Shown in pieces: positions 45,684 through 54,603 of a stretch of 64,000 nt of DNA. The stretch lies in contig CAZGVO010000014.1 in NCBI GenBank assembly GCA_964529175.1, forward strand, positions 36,580 through 100,579, read 5' to 3'. This DNA comes from JAAFJM01 sp964529175 (GTDB lineage: Bacteria > Bacteroidota > Bacteroidia > UKL13-3). A program made the position numbers and the translations under genes. Numbering within the stretch: position 1 is the first letter of the stretch; each line of letters begins with the position of its first letter. Below the pieces are notes generated by a model that saw only the letters and a program-made list of their open reading frames with translations, was not told the origin of the DNA and did no database searches.

Positions 45684-45691
45684 TAATTTTG
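45684..45691 (+). promoter_or_regulatory. Candidate -7 element of the ATPase/Toprim gene
   Basis: TAATTTTG matches TAnnTTTG exactly and lies about 100 bases before the ATG at 45791. The upstream TTTG at 45655-45658 is 25 bases away, longer than the usual spacing, so the -33 part is uncertain. Confidence 0.35.
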
Positions 45692-45790
45692 ATACTTAAA
45701 ATTAGTTTAATTTATTAAGAATTAGAAATTAAACATAAAAAGGAAAAAACCCAGAGAATAACAGATTTATTCTTGAATTTAAGAAATACA

Positions 45791-47890
45791 ATGAAAATAA
45801 AAAAATTGTACATAGAGAATTTTAAAGCAATTTCTAAACTAACTTTAGATAACTTATCCAACACAGTTCTAATTACAGGAGCGAATGGAGTTGGAAAATC
45901 TTGTATATTACATGCATTAAGACTTTTAAAGTCTAGTTATGGAGGTTATATTGCCAATGAATATCAAAATTGGTTTAATGAATTTGGCATAAATAATTAT
46001 TTATTGAGAAATAACTATTCAGAAATTGCAAGAGATATAAAATTACCAATAATAATTGAAGCTGAAATTACTTTTAATGAAGAAGAAAAGGAATTTATCA
46101 AAACAAATTGTAAAAACTTGTTAAAACCTTTAATTTGGTCACAATACATTGGAGAAGATTTAATAAGAAATAGAAACTATTCATCATTATTTGAGAGTAA
46201 ACAATATTCGAGTCAGGTAAATAAACAAATAAATAATTCAAGTAGTAAAATAAAACAAGAAATAAAAAATGAATTCCATAAAATAAGAATTGAATTACTC
46301 CATGAACAAGAACCCACTATTCTTGAAAATGATTTAATAGAATTAGTGTTCAGTATCTATGACCCAAATAATCTGGGCATCATTGATTATCATGGACCAA
46401 ACAGATCCTATGAGAATTCTAATTCACAAAACTTGAACATCAACTTGCAAGAAACTAACATTGAGACATCTAAAAACAGCTCCTTATATAATTATAACAA
46501 TAAATATAATAATATTAAAGCTGAAATGGTAAAATCATATGTTAAAGCATTGGTCTCAAGAGAAAGTAACAAGAATAGTGAAATCGATCCTATTAAAGAT
46601 TTAAATGAATCATTTCACAACCTATTTAATGTGTTTTTTGAAAACAAAAAATTCAAAGGTTTATTGCCTAATAATGATGGTACGATTAGTTTTCCAGTTG
46701 TAACACAGGACGGTTATGAACATGACATAAATGATCTTTCTTCAGGAGAAAAGGAATTACTTTTGGGTTACGTAAGGTTACTAAATAATGCCCCAAAAAA
46801 TTCAATTATTATAATAGATGAGCCTGAATTACATTTAAATCCTAAAATGGCTAAACGTCTTCCAACTTTTTACAATGAAAAAATAGGACTAAATTTCAAT
46901 AATCAAATTTGGTTAGTAACACATTCTGAAAGCTTGATAAGCGAGGTATTAGGTGAAAAAGACTTTTCAGTTTTTAGAATTGTTTCGTCAAATCATAATA
47001 TAGAAGAACAAGCTATACCACTTCTGTCAGATGGTGATTTTGAATCTACTCTTATTGATTTAGTGGGCAATATAAGTGAATATCACCCAGGAGGTAATAT
47101 TATAGTTTTAGAAGGACAAAATACGGAATTTGATAAGTCCATGGTTAAAACTCTTTTTTCAGAGACAACGAAAACAATAAATTTTATTTCGGCAGGGAGT
47201 AAGAACCATGTAATAAATGTGTATGATGCATTAAACAAGCTCAAAAATTCAGGTATAATAAGAAAAAATATTTATAGAATTACAGATAAGGATAATGATT
47301 CAGAAGAAGTAACAGATGTTAAATTTACAACCAAATTTAAATGGGACTGTTATCATATTGAAAATTATTTATTGGAAGAATTATACATATTAAAAGTATT
47401 AGATGACTTATTGATTCAAGATAATAGAATTAACAATGAAAAAAAGGTTCTTGCTGCGCTAAAAAAAATTGCATTAGATGACATTGAATTTCATGTCAAA
47501 GATATTTTACAAAGACAAGTTAATTTAGAAATACAGAATATAATTAGTTATAAAAGTACTAACCAAAATATTTCAAAAGGACTATCTGAATCCATAGAAA
47601 ATATTACACAAAAACTATTAGAAAAATCTAGTAATCTGTATTCCGAAGATTTAATTAAAAAAAGAGAAATTAAAATTAGAAAGGAGCTAGAAAATCATTT
47701 TGAAGATGAAAAATGGAAAAAAAGTTGTCGAGGAAGAGAGGTTTTGAAAAAATTCATTCAAATTTATTGTAAAAATCAAATTGAATATAATCCATTTGTG
47801 AATCTAATAATTAGTTCGATGAAAAAAGATAACTTTAAACCTGTTGGCATGCAAAAAATACTATCAAAAATTGTGCGAAATTCGAATTAG
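45791..47890 (+). CDS. AAA/ABC-type ATPase fused to DUF4435 Toprim-like domain; PARIS (AriA-AriB)-like defence protein
   Basis: A 699-residue protein. The frame opens at a TTG at 45773; the ATG at 45791 places the family's usual MKIKKLYIENFKAI at the N-terminus. ATPase part: Walker A GANGVGKS (30-37), signature LSSGEKEL (about 316), Walker B IIIIDEPELHLN (D343, E344) and the H-loop H378 in VTHSES, as in OLD/RecF-like AAA15/AAA21 ATPases. From about residue 437 follows DUF4435: E441 in VLEGQNTEFD, D499-x-D501 in ITDKDND and the CYHIENYLLEE motif, matching Toprim metal ligands. In PARIS, AriA (ATPase) senses phage anti-restriction proteins and releases AriB (DUF4435), which cleaves tRNA; merged forms are known. 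Low GC and an isolated position suggest transfer. Confidence 0.72.
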   Translation: MKIKKLYIENFKAISKLTLDNLSNTVLITGANGVGKSCILHALRLLKSSYGGYIANEYQNWFNEFGINNYLLRNNYSEIARDIKLPIIIEAEITFNEEEKEFIKTNCKNLLKPLIWSQYIGEDLIRNRNYSSLFESKQYSSQVNKQINNSSSKIKQEIKNEFHKIRIELLHEQEPTILENDLIELVFSIYDPNNLGIIDYHGPNRSYENSNSQNLNINLQETNIETSKNSSLYNYNNKYNNIKAEMVKSYVKALVSRESNKNSEIDPIKDLNESFHNLFNVFFENKKFKGLLPNNDGTISFPVVTQDGYEHDINDLSSGEKELLLGYVRLLNNAPKNSIIIIDEPELHLNPKMAKRLPTFYNEKIGLNFNNQIWLVTHSESLISEVLGEKDFSVFRIVSSNHNIEEQAIPLLSDGDFESTLIDLVGNISEYHPGGNIIVLEGQNTEFDKSMVKTLFSETTKTINFISAGSKNHVINVYDALNKLKNSGIIRKNIYRITDKDNDSEEVTDVKFTTKFKWDCYHIENYLLEELYILKVLDDLLIQDNRINNEKKVLAALKKIALDDIEFHVKDILQRQVNLEIQNIISYKSTNQNISKGLSESIENITQKLLEKSSNLYSEDLIKKREIKIRKELENHFEDEKWKKSCRGREVLKKFIQIYCKNQIEYNPFVNLIISSMKKDNFKPVGMQKILSKIVRNSN

Positions 47891-47980
47891 TTAATACCAT
47901 GTTCTAGTTATCTAAAAACTAAGAATATTTCATACTTTTTTTCATATTCTCATTTTGTTGCTATAATGAACTCTCCACTT

Positions 47981-50107
47981 CTAACTAAACAAATTAAACA
48001 CCAAAAAGCTACTGCCATAAGCCAAAGCAGTTAAATATAAAAACTGAATGATAGGCCATTTAATATGATCGGTTTCTTTTTTAACAATGGCTATGGTACT
48101 CATACATTGCATGGCAAAAGCATAAAAAATCATGAGCGATAAAAAAGTAGCGGTGCTATAACTTGGTTTGCCAGTTCTCGGATTTATTTCAGCCATCATT
48201 TTGGTTTTTATGTGTCCAAAACTATTATCTCCATCATCGTTAACACTGTAAATGGTGTTCATGGTTCCCACAAAAACCTCTCGTGCAGCCAGCGAAGTAA
48301 GTAATGCAATGCCTATTTTCCAATCGAAACCCAAAGGACGAATAGCTGGTTCAATTAACTTTCCAAACTCACCTGCATAACTAGCTTCTAATTTTTGAGC
48401 GTTCATTTGTAAAGTAATTTCTTTTTTAGCAGCTTCGGTTAAAGTATCGTTTTGTAAAATTACACTGTATTTATTTTCAACCATTTGCATATTGGCATGA
48501 GGGCCAGTAGATGCCAAAACCCACAGAATAACCGAAACTGCAATGATTATTTTACCAGCTCCAAATACAAAAGCACTTCCTTTTTCATAAATGGTAATTA
48601 ACAAATTAGAAAACACAGGAACCTTATAACCAGGCAATTCTAAAATAAAATACGTTTTCTCTTTTTGTTTAATAAATAGTTTAAAGACCCAAGCACTTAG
48701 AATAGCTGCTCCAAAACCAATTAAATACATGAGCATCAATACCAAACCATGCACGTTAAAAGGGCCCCATTTAGCCGTATCCTCTAGCATCATACCAATT
48801 AGCAATGTGTAAACTGGCAAACGAGCAGAACAACTCATTAATGGTGTAACCAAAATGGTAATTAAGCGTTCTTTTTTATTTTCTATGCTTCGGGTAGCCA
48901 TAATACTTGGAACAGCGCAAGCCATTCCACCAATTAATGGTACAATAGACTTTCCATTCATACCAAACGGACGCATAATTCTATCCATTATAAAGCCCAC
49001 ACGAGCCATGTAGCCCACATCTTCTAAAATGGCAATGAATAAAAATAATAAAATAATTTGTGGCAAAAACACCATTACGCCTGTTAAACCTGCCAATACA
49101 CCATGTACAATTAAATCGTTTAAAACACCTGCCGGCAATGTTTTTTCAACATAATCGGTAAAGGCGCCCAAGCCAGCTTCTAACCAATCTTTAGGATACT
49201 CGCTCCAGCTAAACATGGCTTGAAAAACCAAAAGCAATAACACTAGAAATATACCAATTCCATAGTAACGATGGGTTAAAACTTTATCAACTTTAGCGGT
49301 AACGGAAGCTTTAAGTTGAGAAGTATTTTTTAAACGCGCATACTTAACTGTTTCGTCAATAATTTTATAACGCGTAAGGACTTCATCCTCTTGGAAACTA
49401 ATTATATCAAACTCGTAATGTTTAAAAACTTCGGTTAACCTTTTGGCTTTTTCACTTATTAAACTCGATGCATTTATAGCGTATTGCAAAGCAGCATATT
49501 TATTACGCTTATCGGTAATTTTGCTTAAATCGAGTAACATTTGTTGGTTAACTCTTTCAAGGCTAAAATATTTAGCAGTTACACGCAGTTTTTCATCTAA
49601 TAGAACTTCTTTTAGCTTATCAATTCCTTCTTTTTTTCGAGCATTGATGCTAATAATTGGCACTTGTAGTTTTTCTTCTAACTTGGCTAAATCGTATTTA
49701 ATACCTCTACGTTCGGCTACATCAAGCATGTTTAAAACCAAAACTATAGGAACCTTTAAATCAGCCACTTGGGTAAAAAGCAATAAATTGCGTTTTAAGT
49801 TACTTGCATCGGCTATAAATACCACTAAATCAGGGTAATTGGTTTCGGCTTTATTACGCAGTATTTCGTAAGTAACCAACTCGTCAGCACTTTTAGGGTA
49901 AAGGCTGTAAGTTCCCGGTAAATCTATGATATGAGCGTTTTTTTCAGGACTCAATTTAAATGAGCCTGTTTTTTTCTCTACTGTTGTTCCTGGAAAATTT
50001 GAAACTTTATGGTTTAAGCCCGTTAAGGCATTAAACAAACTGGTTTTACCACAATTAGGATTACCAACTAGTGCAACGGTTATTTCTTTCTGTTCCAAAT
50101 TAGTCAA
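47981..50107 (-). CDS. feoB: Ferrous iron transporter B
   Basis: A 708-residue Fe(II) permease with an N-terminal G-protein domain. G1 is GNPNCGKTS, G3 DLPGTYSL, G4 NMLD and G5 near SINARKKEG. A helical GDI-like spacer follows, then the polytopic permease domain with the two Gate motifs GGMACAVPSIMATRSI and MSCSARLPVYTLLIG. It imports ferrous iron across the inner membrane with GTP hydrolysis. Its start overlaps the feoA stop by 8 bases, so the two are translated together. Confidence 0.96.
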   Translation of the reverse strand: MTNLEQKEITVALVGNPNCGKTSLFNALTGLNHKVSNFPGTTVEKKTGSFKLSPEKNAHIIDLPGTYSLYPKSADELVTYEILRNKAETNYPDLVVFIADASNLKRNLLLFTQVADLKVPIVLVLNMLDVAERRGIKYDLAKLEEKLQVPIISINARKKEGIDKLKEVLLDEKLRVTAKYFSLERVNQQMLLDLSKITDKRNKYAALQYAINASSLISEKAKRLTEVFKHYEFDIISFQEDEVLTRYKIIDETVKYARLKNTSQLKASVTAKVDKVLTHRYYGIGIFLVLLLLVFQAMFSWSEYPKDWLEAGLGAFTDYVEKTLPAGVLNDLIVHGVLAGLTGVMVFLPQIILLFLFIAILEDVGYMARVGFIMDRIMRPFGMNGKSIVPLIGGMACAVPSIMATRSIENKKERLITILVTPLMSCSARLPVYTLLIGMMLEDTAKWGPFNVHGLVLMLMYLIGFGAAILSAWVFKLFIKQKEKTYFILELPGYKVPVFSNLLITIYEKGSAFVFGAGKIIIAVSVILWVLASTGPHANMQMVENKYSVILQNDTLTEAAKKEITLQMNAQKLEASYAGEFGKLIEPAIRPLGFDWKIGIALLTSLAAREVFVGTMNTIYSVNDDGDNSFGHIKTKMMAEINPRTGKPSYSTATFLSLMIFYAFAMQCMSTIAIVKKETDHIKWPIIQFLYLTALAYGSSFLVFNLFS

Positions 50108-50324
50108 TCAGTTTAATTTCTACACAACTAGCATCTTGCATGCGCAAACACACTTTACTTTCGCTCAAATTAATAGCTATTGGATCGCCAAAAGGCGCTA
50201 CATTTTCTAACTCCACTTCTTCGCCAGGTAATATACCCATTTCAAATAGCTTAAGTGCCAATATTTGTCCGTTTACTTTTGTAATAACGGCTTTTTTACC
50301 ATAACCTAGTTGCGTAAGATTCAT
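50100..50324 (-). CDS. feoA: FeoA SH3-like iron transport accessory protein
   Basis: A 74-residue protein with the FeoA SH3-like fold: LTQLGYGKKAVITKV, LKLFEMGILPGEEVELENVAPFGDPIAI and CLRMQDASCVEIKLI. FeoA binds FeoB and is needed for its full activity in several bacteria. It is the first gene of the feoAB pair, with the long AT-rich region 50325-50573 upstream shared with the divergent kinase gene. Confidence 0.93.
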   Translation of the reverse strand: MNLTQLGYGKKAVITKVNGQILALKLFEMGILPGEEVELENVAPFGDPIAINLSESKVCLRMQDASCVEIKLID

Positions 50325-50401
50325 AATCGAGGTGCAATTTAGAATAAATCTACATAAGATTTTGAATAGTGATAAATGTTTTCGAAATTTATGAATTAAA
50401 A

Positions 50402-50420
50402 AAATATAATTATCATTGAT
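50402..50420 (-). promoter_or_regulatory. Possible Fur box upstream of feoA
   Basis: On the minus strand this 19-base stretch contains AATGATAAT and matches the consensus Fur box at about 12 of 19 positions. It lies 78 bases before the feoA start. feo operons are commonly repressed by Fur, but the surrounding DNA is so AT-rich that a chance match is likely. Confidence 0.25.
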
Positions 50421-50573
50421 TAGTTAGCTAAGTTATTCATTTAAAATAGAATACTTAAAATTATATACCTTTCTAGCAATTTAATAACATTATAAAACAA
50501 TACATAAAACCTAATAAACACTATATTAGCAGCTAAATAATAAAAAAGTAAAAAGTATTAGTAAAAAGTGTTA

Positions 50574-52403
50574 ATGAAGGATTCTAACAAGGCGTATATT
50601 CAATTTGCATATTCTGGCTTACGCCCCATTTCGTCAAGTTTTGTAGGAATGTACTTGGTGTATGGAATTTCGCATTATTTTTTATTGCAGGGCCCAAACA
50701 AACCTTTAATGATGATTTGTGCATTTGCATCGGCTTTATTTTATGGATTATTTAGGATAACACTATTAAAAAAAGACATTTATAAGGAACATACTTTGCT
50801 GTTCTCGTTCTTGTTATTGCTTGTTCCGTATATAAATACTTTTGTACACATGTGGCTGTATAAGGATGCGTTACAAACTTCACTTCTGATGTTGTTATTT
50901 GTAGGTTCAGGCATTATTTTAAGTTCTAAAAAATTACTTTATTTTATTATAACTATTGCTACAGCTATTTGGATATTAATAGCCAATAATCAAAACTTTA
51001 GTAATAATTGGGTGCATTTTGGTTTTGCATTAATACCTGCTATAGTTTTAAGTGTGGTGGCTAATTATACCATCAATTTAAATTTTGCTAGGCTTGAAAT
51101 TGCCAAAGCACAAGAAGAAATAAAAAACAAAGAACTGGCTTTAGCGCAACGTATTTTAGAAAACCAAAGTGAGCAATTAAAAAACAATATAGCCCACTTA
51201 AAACAAGCCAAACAAGATGCTGAAGATGCCAATAGAGCAAAATCGGAGTTTTTGGCCAATATGAGCCACGAAATAAGAACACCTTTAAACGGAGTAATTG
51301 GATTTAGCGATATACTAATGCAAACCAATTTAGATGATACGCAAAAGGAATACATGAGCACGGTTTATACTTCAGGAAAAACCTTGCTTGATATAGTGAA
51401 CGATATTTTAGATTTTTCGAAAATAGAAGCTGGAAAACTGGAATTAGACATTGATAAATTTAATATTTTTACACTTACTAAGCAGGTAACCGAAGCTATA
51501 AAATACCAAGCTCAACAAAAAAAGTTAGAATTGGTTGTAAATCTTTCGAAAGATATTCCAGAATACTTGCATGGCGATATAGTTAGGTTAAGACAAATAT
51601 TGGTAAACTTGCTTGGCAATGCAGTAAAGTTTACTCCAAAAGGAAAAGTAGAGCTAAACATAGATCCTATTGACAATAAAGAAGATAGCTCAGACACAAT
51701 ACAATTGCGTTTTTCGGTAGCAGATACTGGAATTGGAATTGACAATAAAAATCAAAAACGCATTTTTGAAGCATTTACTCAAGAAGACTCAACCACCACA
51801 CGTAAATTTGGTGGCACAGGTTTAGGTTTAACCATTTCGAACAAAATTTTAGGTTTAATGAAAAGTAAACTAAACCTTATAAGTTCGGTGGGCAAAGGCA
51901 GTACTTTTTATTTTGATGTAAATTTTAAAAAGGCAAAATTCCCTTTTGCAGAAAGTAATGCACACAAAATAGCTGACGATGTAAACCAGGCATCGGCCAA
52001 GGCAGAAAAAGTGTTACAAGAAAAAAAGGCCCACATTTTAATAGTGGATGATAATTCAGTAAACATTTTTTTATCTAAAATAATGGTAAAAAAAATAATG
52101 CCACATGCCATTATTATAGAAGCCAATGACGGAATTGAAGCCATTGAACAATTTAAAGCTCATCAGCCCGATTTAATTTTAATGGATGTGCAAATGCCTA
52201 TGATGAATGGATACGAAGCCACTGAAGCCATTAGACAATTAGAAACATCGAGCAAAACGCCAATTATAGGACTTACCGCAGGAGTAATGCCGGGCGAAAA
52301 AGAAAAATGCTTAAACGCTGGTATGAATGAATACATGAGCAAGCCTGTGGTAAAAGAAACTATTGAAAAAATGATTGCAAAATGGCTAGTTTTGCCAAAT
52401 TAG
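50574..52403 (+). CDS. Hybrid sensor histidine kinase with receiver domain
   Basis: A 609-residue membrane kinase. The frame opens at a GTG at 50568; the ATG at 50574 is taken as start. Residues about 10-165 form six or so membrane helices without a known sensor motif. A coiled coil (about 170-220) leads to HisKA with H232 in ANMSHEIRTPLNG, then the ATPase domain (NLLGNAVKFTPKG; DTGIGI; GTGLGLTIS). The C-terminal receiver has the phosphorylation site D538 in LILMDVQMPMMNG and the DDNS acidic pocket. No HPt or output domain is present, so a separate phosphotransfer partner is expected. Signal unknown. Confidence 0.9.
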   Translation: MKDSNKAYIQFAYSGLRPISSSFVGMYLVYGISHYFLLQGPNKPLMMICAFASALFYGLFRITLLKKDIYKEHTLLFSFLLLLVPYINTFVHMWLYKDALQTSLLMLLFVGSGIILSSKKLLYFIITIATAIWILIANNQNFSNNWVHFGFALIPAIVLSVVANYTINLNFARLEIAKAQEEIKNKELALAQRILENQSEQLKNNIAHLKQAKQDAEDANRAKSEFLANMSHEIRTPLNGVIGFSDILMQTNLDDTQKEYMSTVYTSGKTLLDIVNDILDFSKIEAGKLELDIDKFNIFTLTKQVTEAIKYQAQQKKLELVVNLSKDIPEYLHGDIVRLRQILVNLLGNAVKFTPKGKVELNIDPIDNKEDSSDTIQLRFSVADTGIGIDNKNQKRIFEAFTQEDSTTTRKFGGTGLGLTISNKILGLMKSKLNLISSVGKGSTFYFDVNFKKAKFPFAESNAHKIADDVNQASAKAEKVLQEKKAHILIVDDNSVNIFLSKIMVKKIMPHAIIIEANDGIEAIEQFKAHQPDLILMDVQMPMMNGYEATEAIRQLETSSKTPIIGLTAGVMPGEKEKCLNAGMNEYMSKPVVKETIEKMIAKWLVLPN

Positions 52404-52446
52404 TACTTTTACATAAAGCACTAAATACTAAATAATTACCTATATT

Positions 52447-53574
52447 TTGAAAATAGCTGTTAATACTCGTTTTTTACTTAAAAATAAGCTGGAAGGTTTT
52501 GGGCATTTTACCAACGAAACACTTAAACGCATAGTTTTAAATAACCCTACTGTGCAGTTTTACTTTTTGTTTGATAGACCTTTTGATAAAAGCTATATTT
52601 TCGCTAGTAATGTTACTCCAGTGGTAATTCCGCCACCAGCAAGGCATCCAGTTTTATGGTATATTTGGTTTGATATTTCAATAGCCATTTGGCTAAAAAA
52701 AAATAAGCCCGATTTATTTTTAAGCCCTGATGGATATGCTTGTTTAAATACTCAAGTTAAGCAATTATGTGTTTTTCACGATTTGGCTTTTGAGCATTTT
52801 GAAGATGGAATTTCGAAAATACAGCTAAAATACATGCGCAAATACACCCCCAAATTTGCCAAAAAAGTAAATAGATTAGCTACAGTAAGCCAATATTCTA
52901 AAAACGATATTGTTCAAAAATATGGCATTGACCCCAATAAAATTGATGTAGTTTATAATGGTGCAAATGAGCTTTTTAAACCTTTAAATACTGAAGAAAA
53001 AGCTGCTGTAAAAAACAAATACAGCCAAGGGTTTGATTACTTTTTATATGTGGGTTCCATTCACCCACGCAAAAATGTAGCTACTTTATTACAAGCTTTT
53101 GATAGTTTTAAAAAACAAACCAATAGTAACTATAAATTGGTTCTAACTGGCCGAATGGCTTGGAAAACCGATAAAGTAAATGCCATTTACCAGCAAATGG
53201 AATTTAAAAACGATGTGCTTTTTACTGGCTATTTAAGCAATGAAGATTTAGCAAAAGTTACTGCTTCAGCATTTGCTTTATGTTATGTATCGCTCTTCGA
53301 AGGTTTTGGAATTCCAATAATTGAAGCCATGCAAAGCGGTGTTCCAGTAATTTGCAGCAATACTTCATCAATGAAAGAAATAGGCGAAGCTGCTACTATA
53401 CAAATAAATCCAAGCAGCATTGAAAGTATTTGCCATGCCATGAAAATGCTTTATACCGATACTAATTTGCAACAAACTTTAATTAGCAAAGGTTTTGAGC
53501 GCCAAGCGCTTTTTAGTTGGAACAAAACAGCTGATTTACTTTGGCAAAGTTGTTTGAAAACTATTAATGTTTAG
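52447..53574 (+). CDS. GT4 glycosyltransferase
   Basis: A 375-residue GT-B fold enzyme. The donor-binding half shows YVGSIHPRKNVATLLQAF, the TGYLSNEDLAKV segment and E285-GFGIPIIEAMQSGVPV, the E-x7-E motif of GT4. The start is TTG at 52447 (MKIAVNTRFLL), the normal N-terminus for this family, and no in-frame ATG exists nearby, so a TTG start is real here. It is 43 bases after the kinase gene. The acceptor and sugar are unknown; a role in lipopolysaccharide or exopolysaccharide is likely. Confidence 0.88.
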   Translation: MKIAVNTRFLLKNKLEGFGHFTNETLKRIVLNNPTVQFYFLFDRPFDKSYIFASNVTPVVIPPPARHPVLWYIWFDISIAIWLKKNKPDLFLSPDGYACLNTQVKQLCVFHDLAFEHFEDGISKIQLKYMRKYTPKFAKKVNRLATVSQYSKNDIVQKYGIDPNKIDVVYNGANELFKPLNTEEKAAVKNKYSQGFDYFLYVGSIHPRKNVATLLQAFDSFKKQTNSNYKLVLTGRMAWKTDKVNAIYQQMEFKNDVLFTGYLSNEDLAKVTASAFALCYVSLFEGFGIPIIEAMQSGVPVICSNTSSMKEIGEAATIQINPSSIESICHAMKMLYTDTNLQQTLISKGFERQALFSWNKTADLLWQSCLKTINV

Positions 53575-53759
53575 TTGTAGAACAAATCATATTTTTTAAA
53601 CTTTAGTTAATAATTTGTTGGTTTTTTTGTAATTATTTGTAAAATTTACAACTATTTTGGAAACAAATAAATTTCAATTAATCTTTATAAATCAATAATT
53701 AGTACTCAATAGTATAAAAACTAAGGGTTTAATTGTTTTTGAATTTTAAATTAGAAAAT

Positions 53760-54134
53760 ATGAAAATATTTGCTCCTATATTCATTTTGTTTACTATGCT
53801 TTGGGGTATTGCATGCAATAATGCCTATAAAGGTAAATTTAACAAAGAAGGATGGTGCAGGACGGAAGATTTACAGGTTCACCCGCAAAGGGCTAATATG
53901 CTAGATGATTTATTAAAAAACAATACTTTAAAAGGTTTAACAGTTTCGCAATTAATTGATAAACTAGGAAATCCTGATTTTAATACTCCTCCCGATTCTA
54001 ATAAAATTTATTACAATATAATTACCGAATATGGTTTAGATATAGATCCTGTTTATAGCAAAAACCTAATTTTCACTTACAGTCCCGATAGTATTATTAC
54101 CAATTTTATTATTGACGAACCACTTTCAAACTAA
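53760..54134 (+). CDS. Putative lipoprotein, unknown
   Basis: A 124-residue protein. The frame opens upstream at 53733, but the ATG at 53760 gives a lipoprotein signal (MKIFAPIFILFTMLWGIAC, lipobox GIAC). The mature part has NKEGWCRTEDLQVHPQRANMLDDLL and LSQLIDKLGNPD-type helices, a pattern like small BamE/SmpA-type or unknown lipoproteins in Bacteroidota; I do not assign a function. It lies alone, with 185 AT-rich bases upstream. Confidence 0.65.
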   Translation: MKIFAPIFILFTMLWGIACNNAYKGKFNKEGWCRTEDLQVHPQRANMLDDLLKNNTLKGLTVSQLIDKLGNPDFNTPPDSNKIYYNIITEYGLDIDPVYSKNLIFTYSPDSIITNFIIDEPLSN

Positions 54135-54185
54135 TTTAAATAAAAAAGCTACCTAAGGTATTCTTTTGATTATCAATTGATTATA

Positions 54186-54599
54186 TTATTTTTTCTTTTT
54201 CAAAAAATCTAAAGCAGCACCGTTAACACAATAGCGTAAACCTGTTGGTTTTGGTCCATCGTCAAATACATGACCTAAATGTCCACCACATTTGGCACAC
54301 ATAATTTCAATACGCTGCATACCGTGGCTTTTGTCAACCTCGGTTTTAATTTTAGTGCTATCTAAAGCTTCGTAAAAACTTGGCCAGCCGCAGCCAGCAT
54401 CAAATTTGCTATCACTTTTAAACAGTTCGTTTCCACAACCTGCACAAGTATATGTTCCACCATCGTAATGGTCTTCAAACTTACTGGTAAATGGACGTTC
54501 GGTTCCTTTTTGACGTAATACATAATACTGTTCCGGAGTTAATTGGGCTTTCCATTCCGAATCAGTTTTGTTTACTATTGTTGAATCATCGTTTGTCAT
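54186..54599 (-). CDS. msrB: Peptide-methionine (R)-S-oxide reductase
   Basis: A 137-residue MsrB. Zinc is held by C52/C55 (CAGC) and C101/C104 (CAKC); the catalytic C124 is in LRYCVNGAALDF, and HGMQRIEIMC and GGHLGHVFDDGP are standard. It reduces methionine-R-sulfoxide in proteins. The frame is open for 50 further codons upstream, but those overlap the end of the endonuclease gene in another frame and look like its shadow, so the ATG at 54599, 5 bases after that gene's stop, is chosen. No signal peptide, so it is cytoplasmic. Confidence 0.93.
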   Translation of the reverse strand: MTNDDSTIVNKTDSEWKAQLTPEQYYVLRQKGTERPFTSKFEDHYDGGTYTCAGCGNELFKSDSKFDAGCGWPSFYEALDSTKIKTEVDKSHGMQRIEIMCAKCGGHLGHVFDDGPKPTGLRYCVNGAALDFLKKKK

Positions 54600-54603
54600 A
54601 AAA

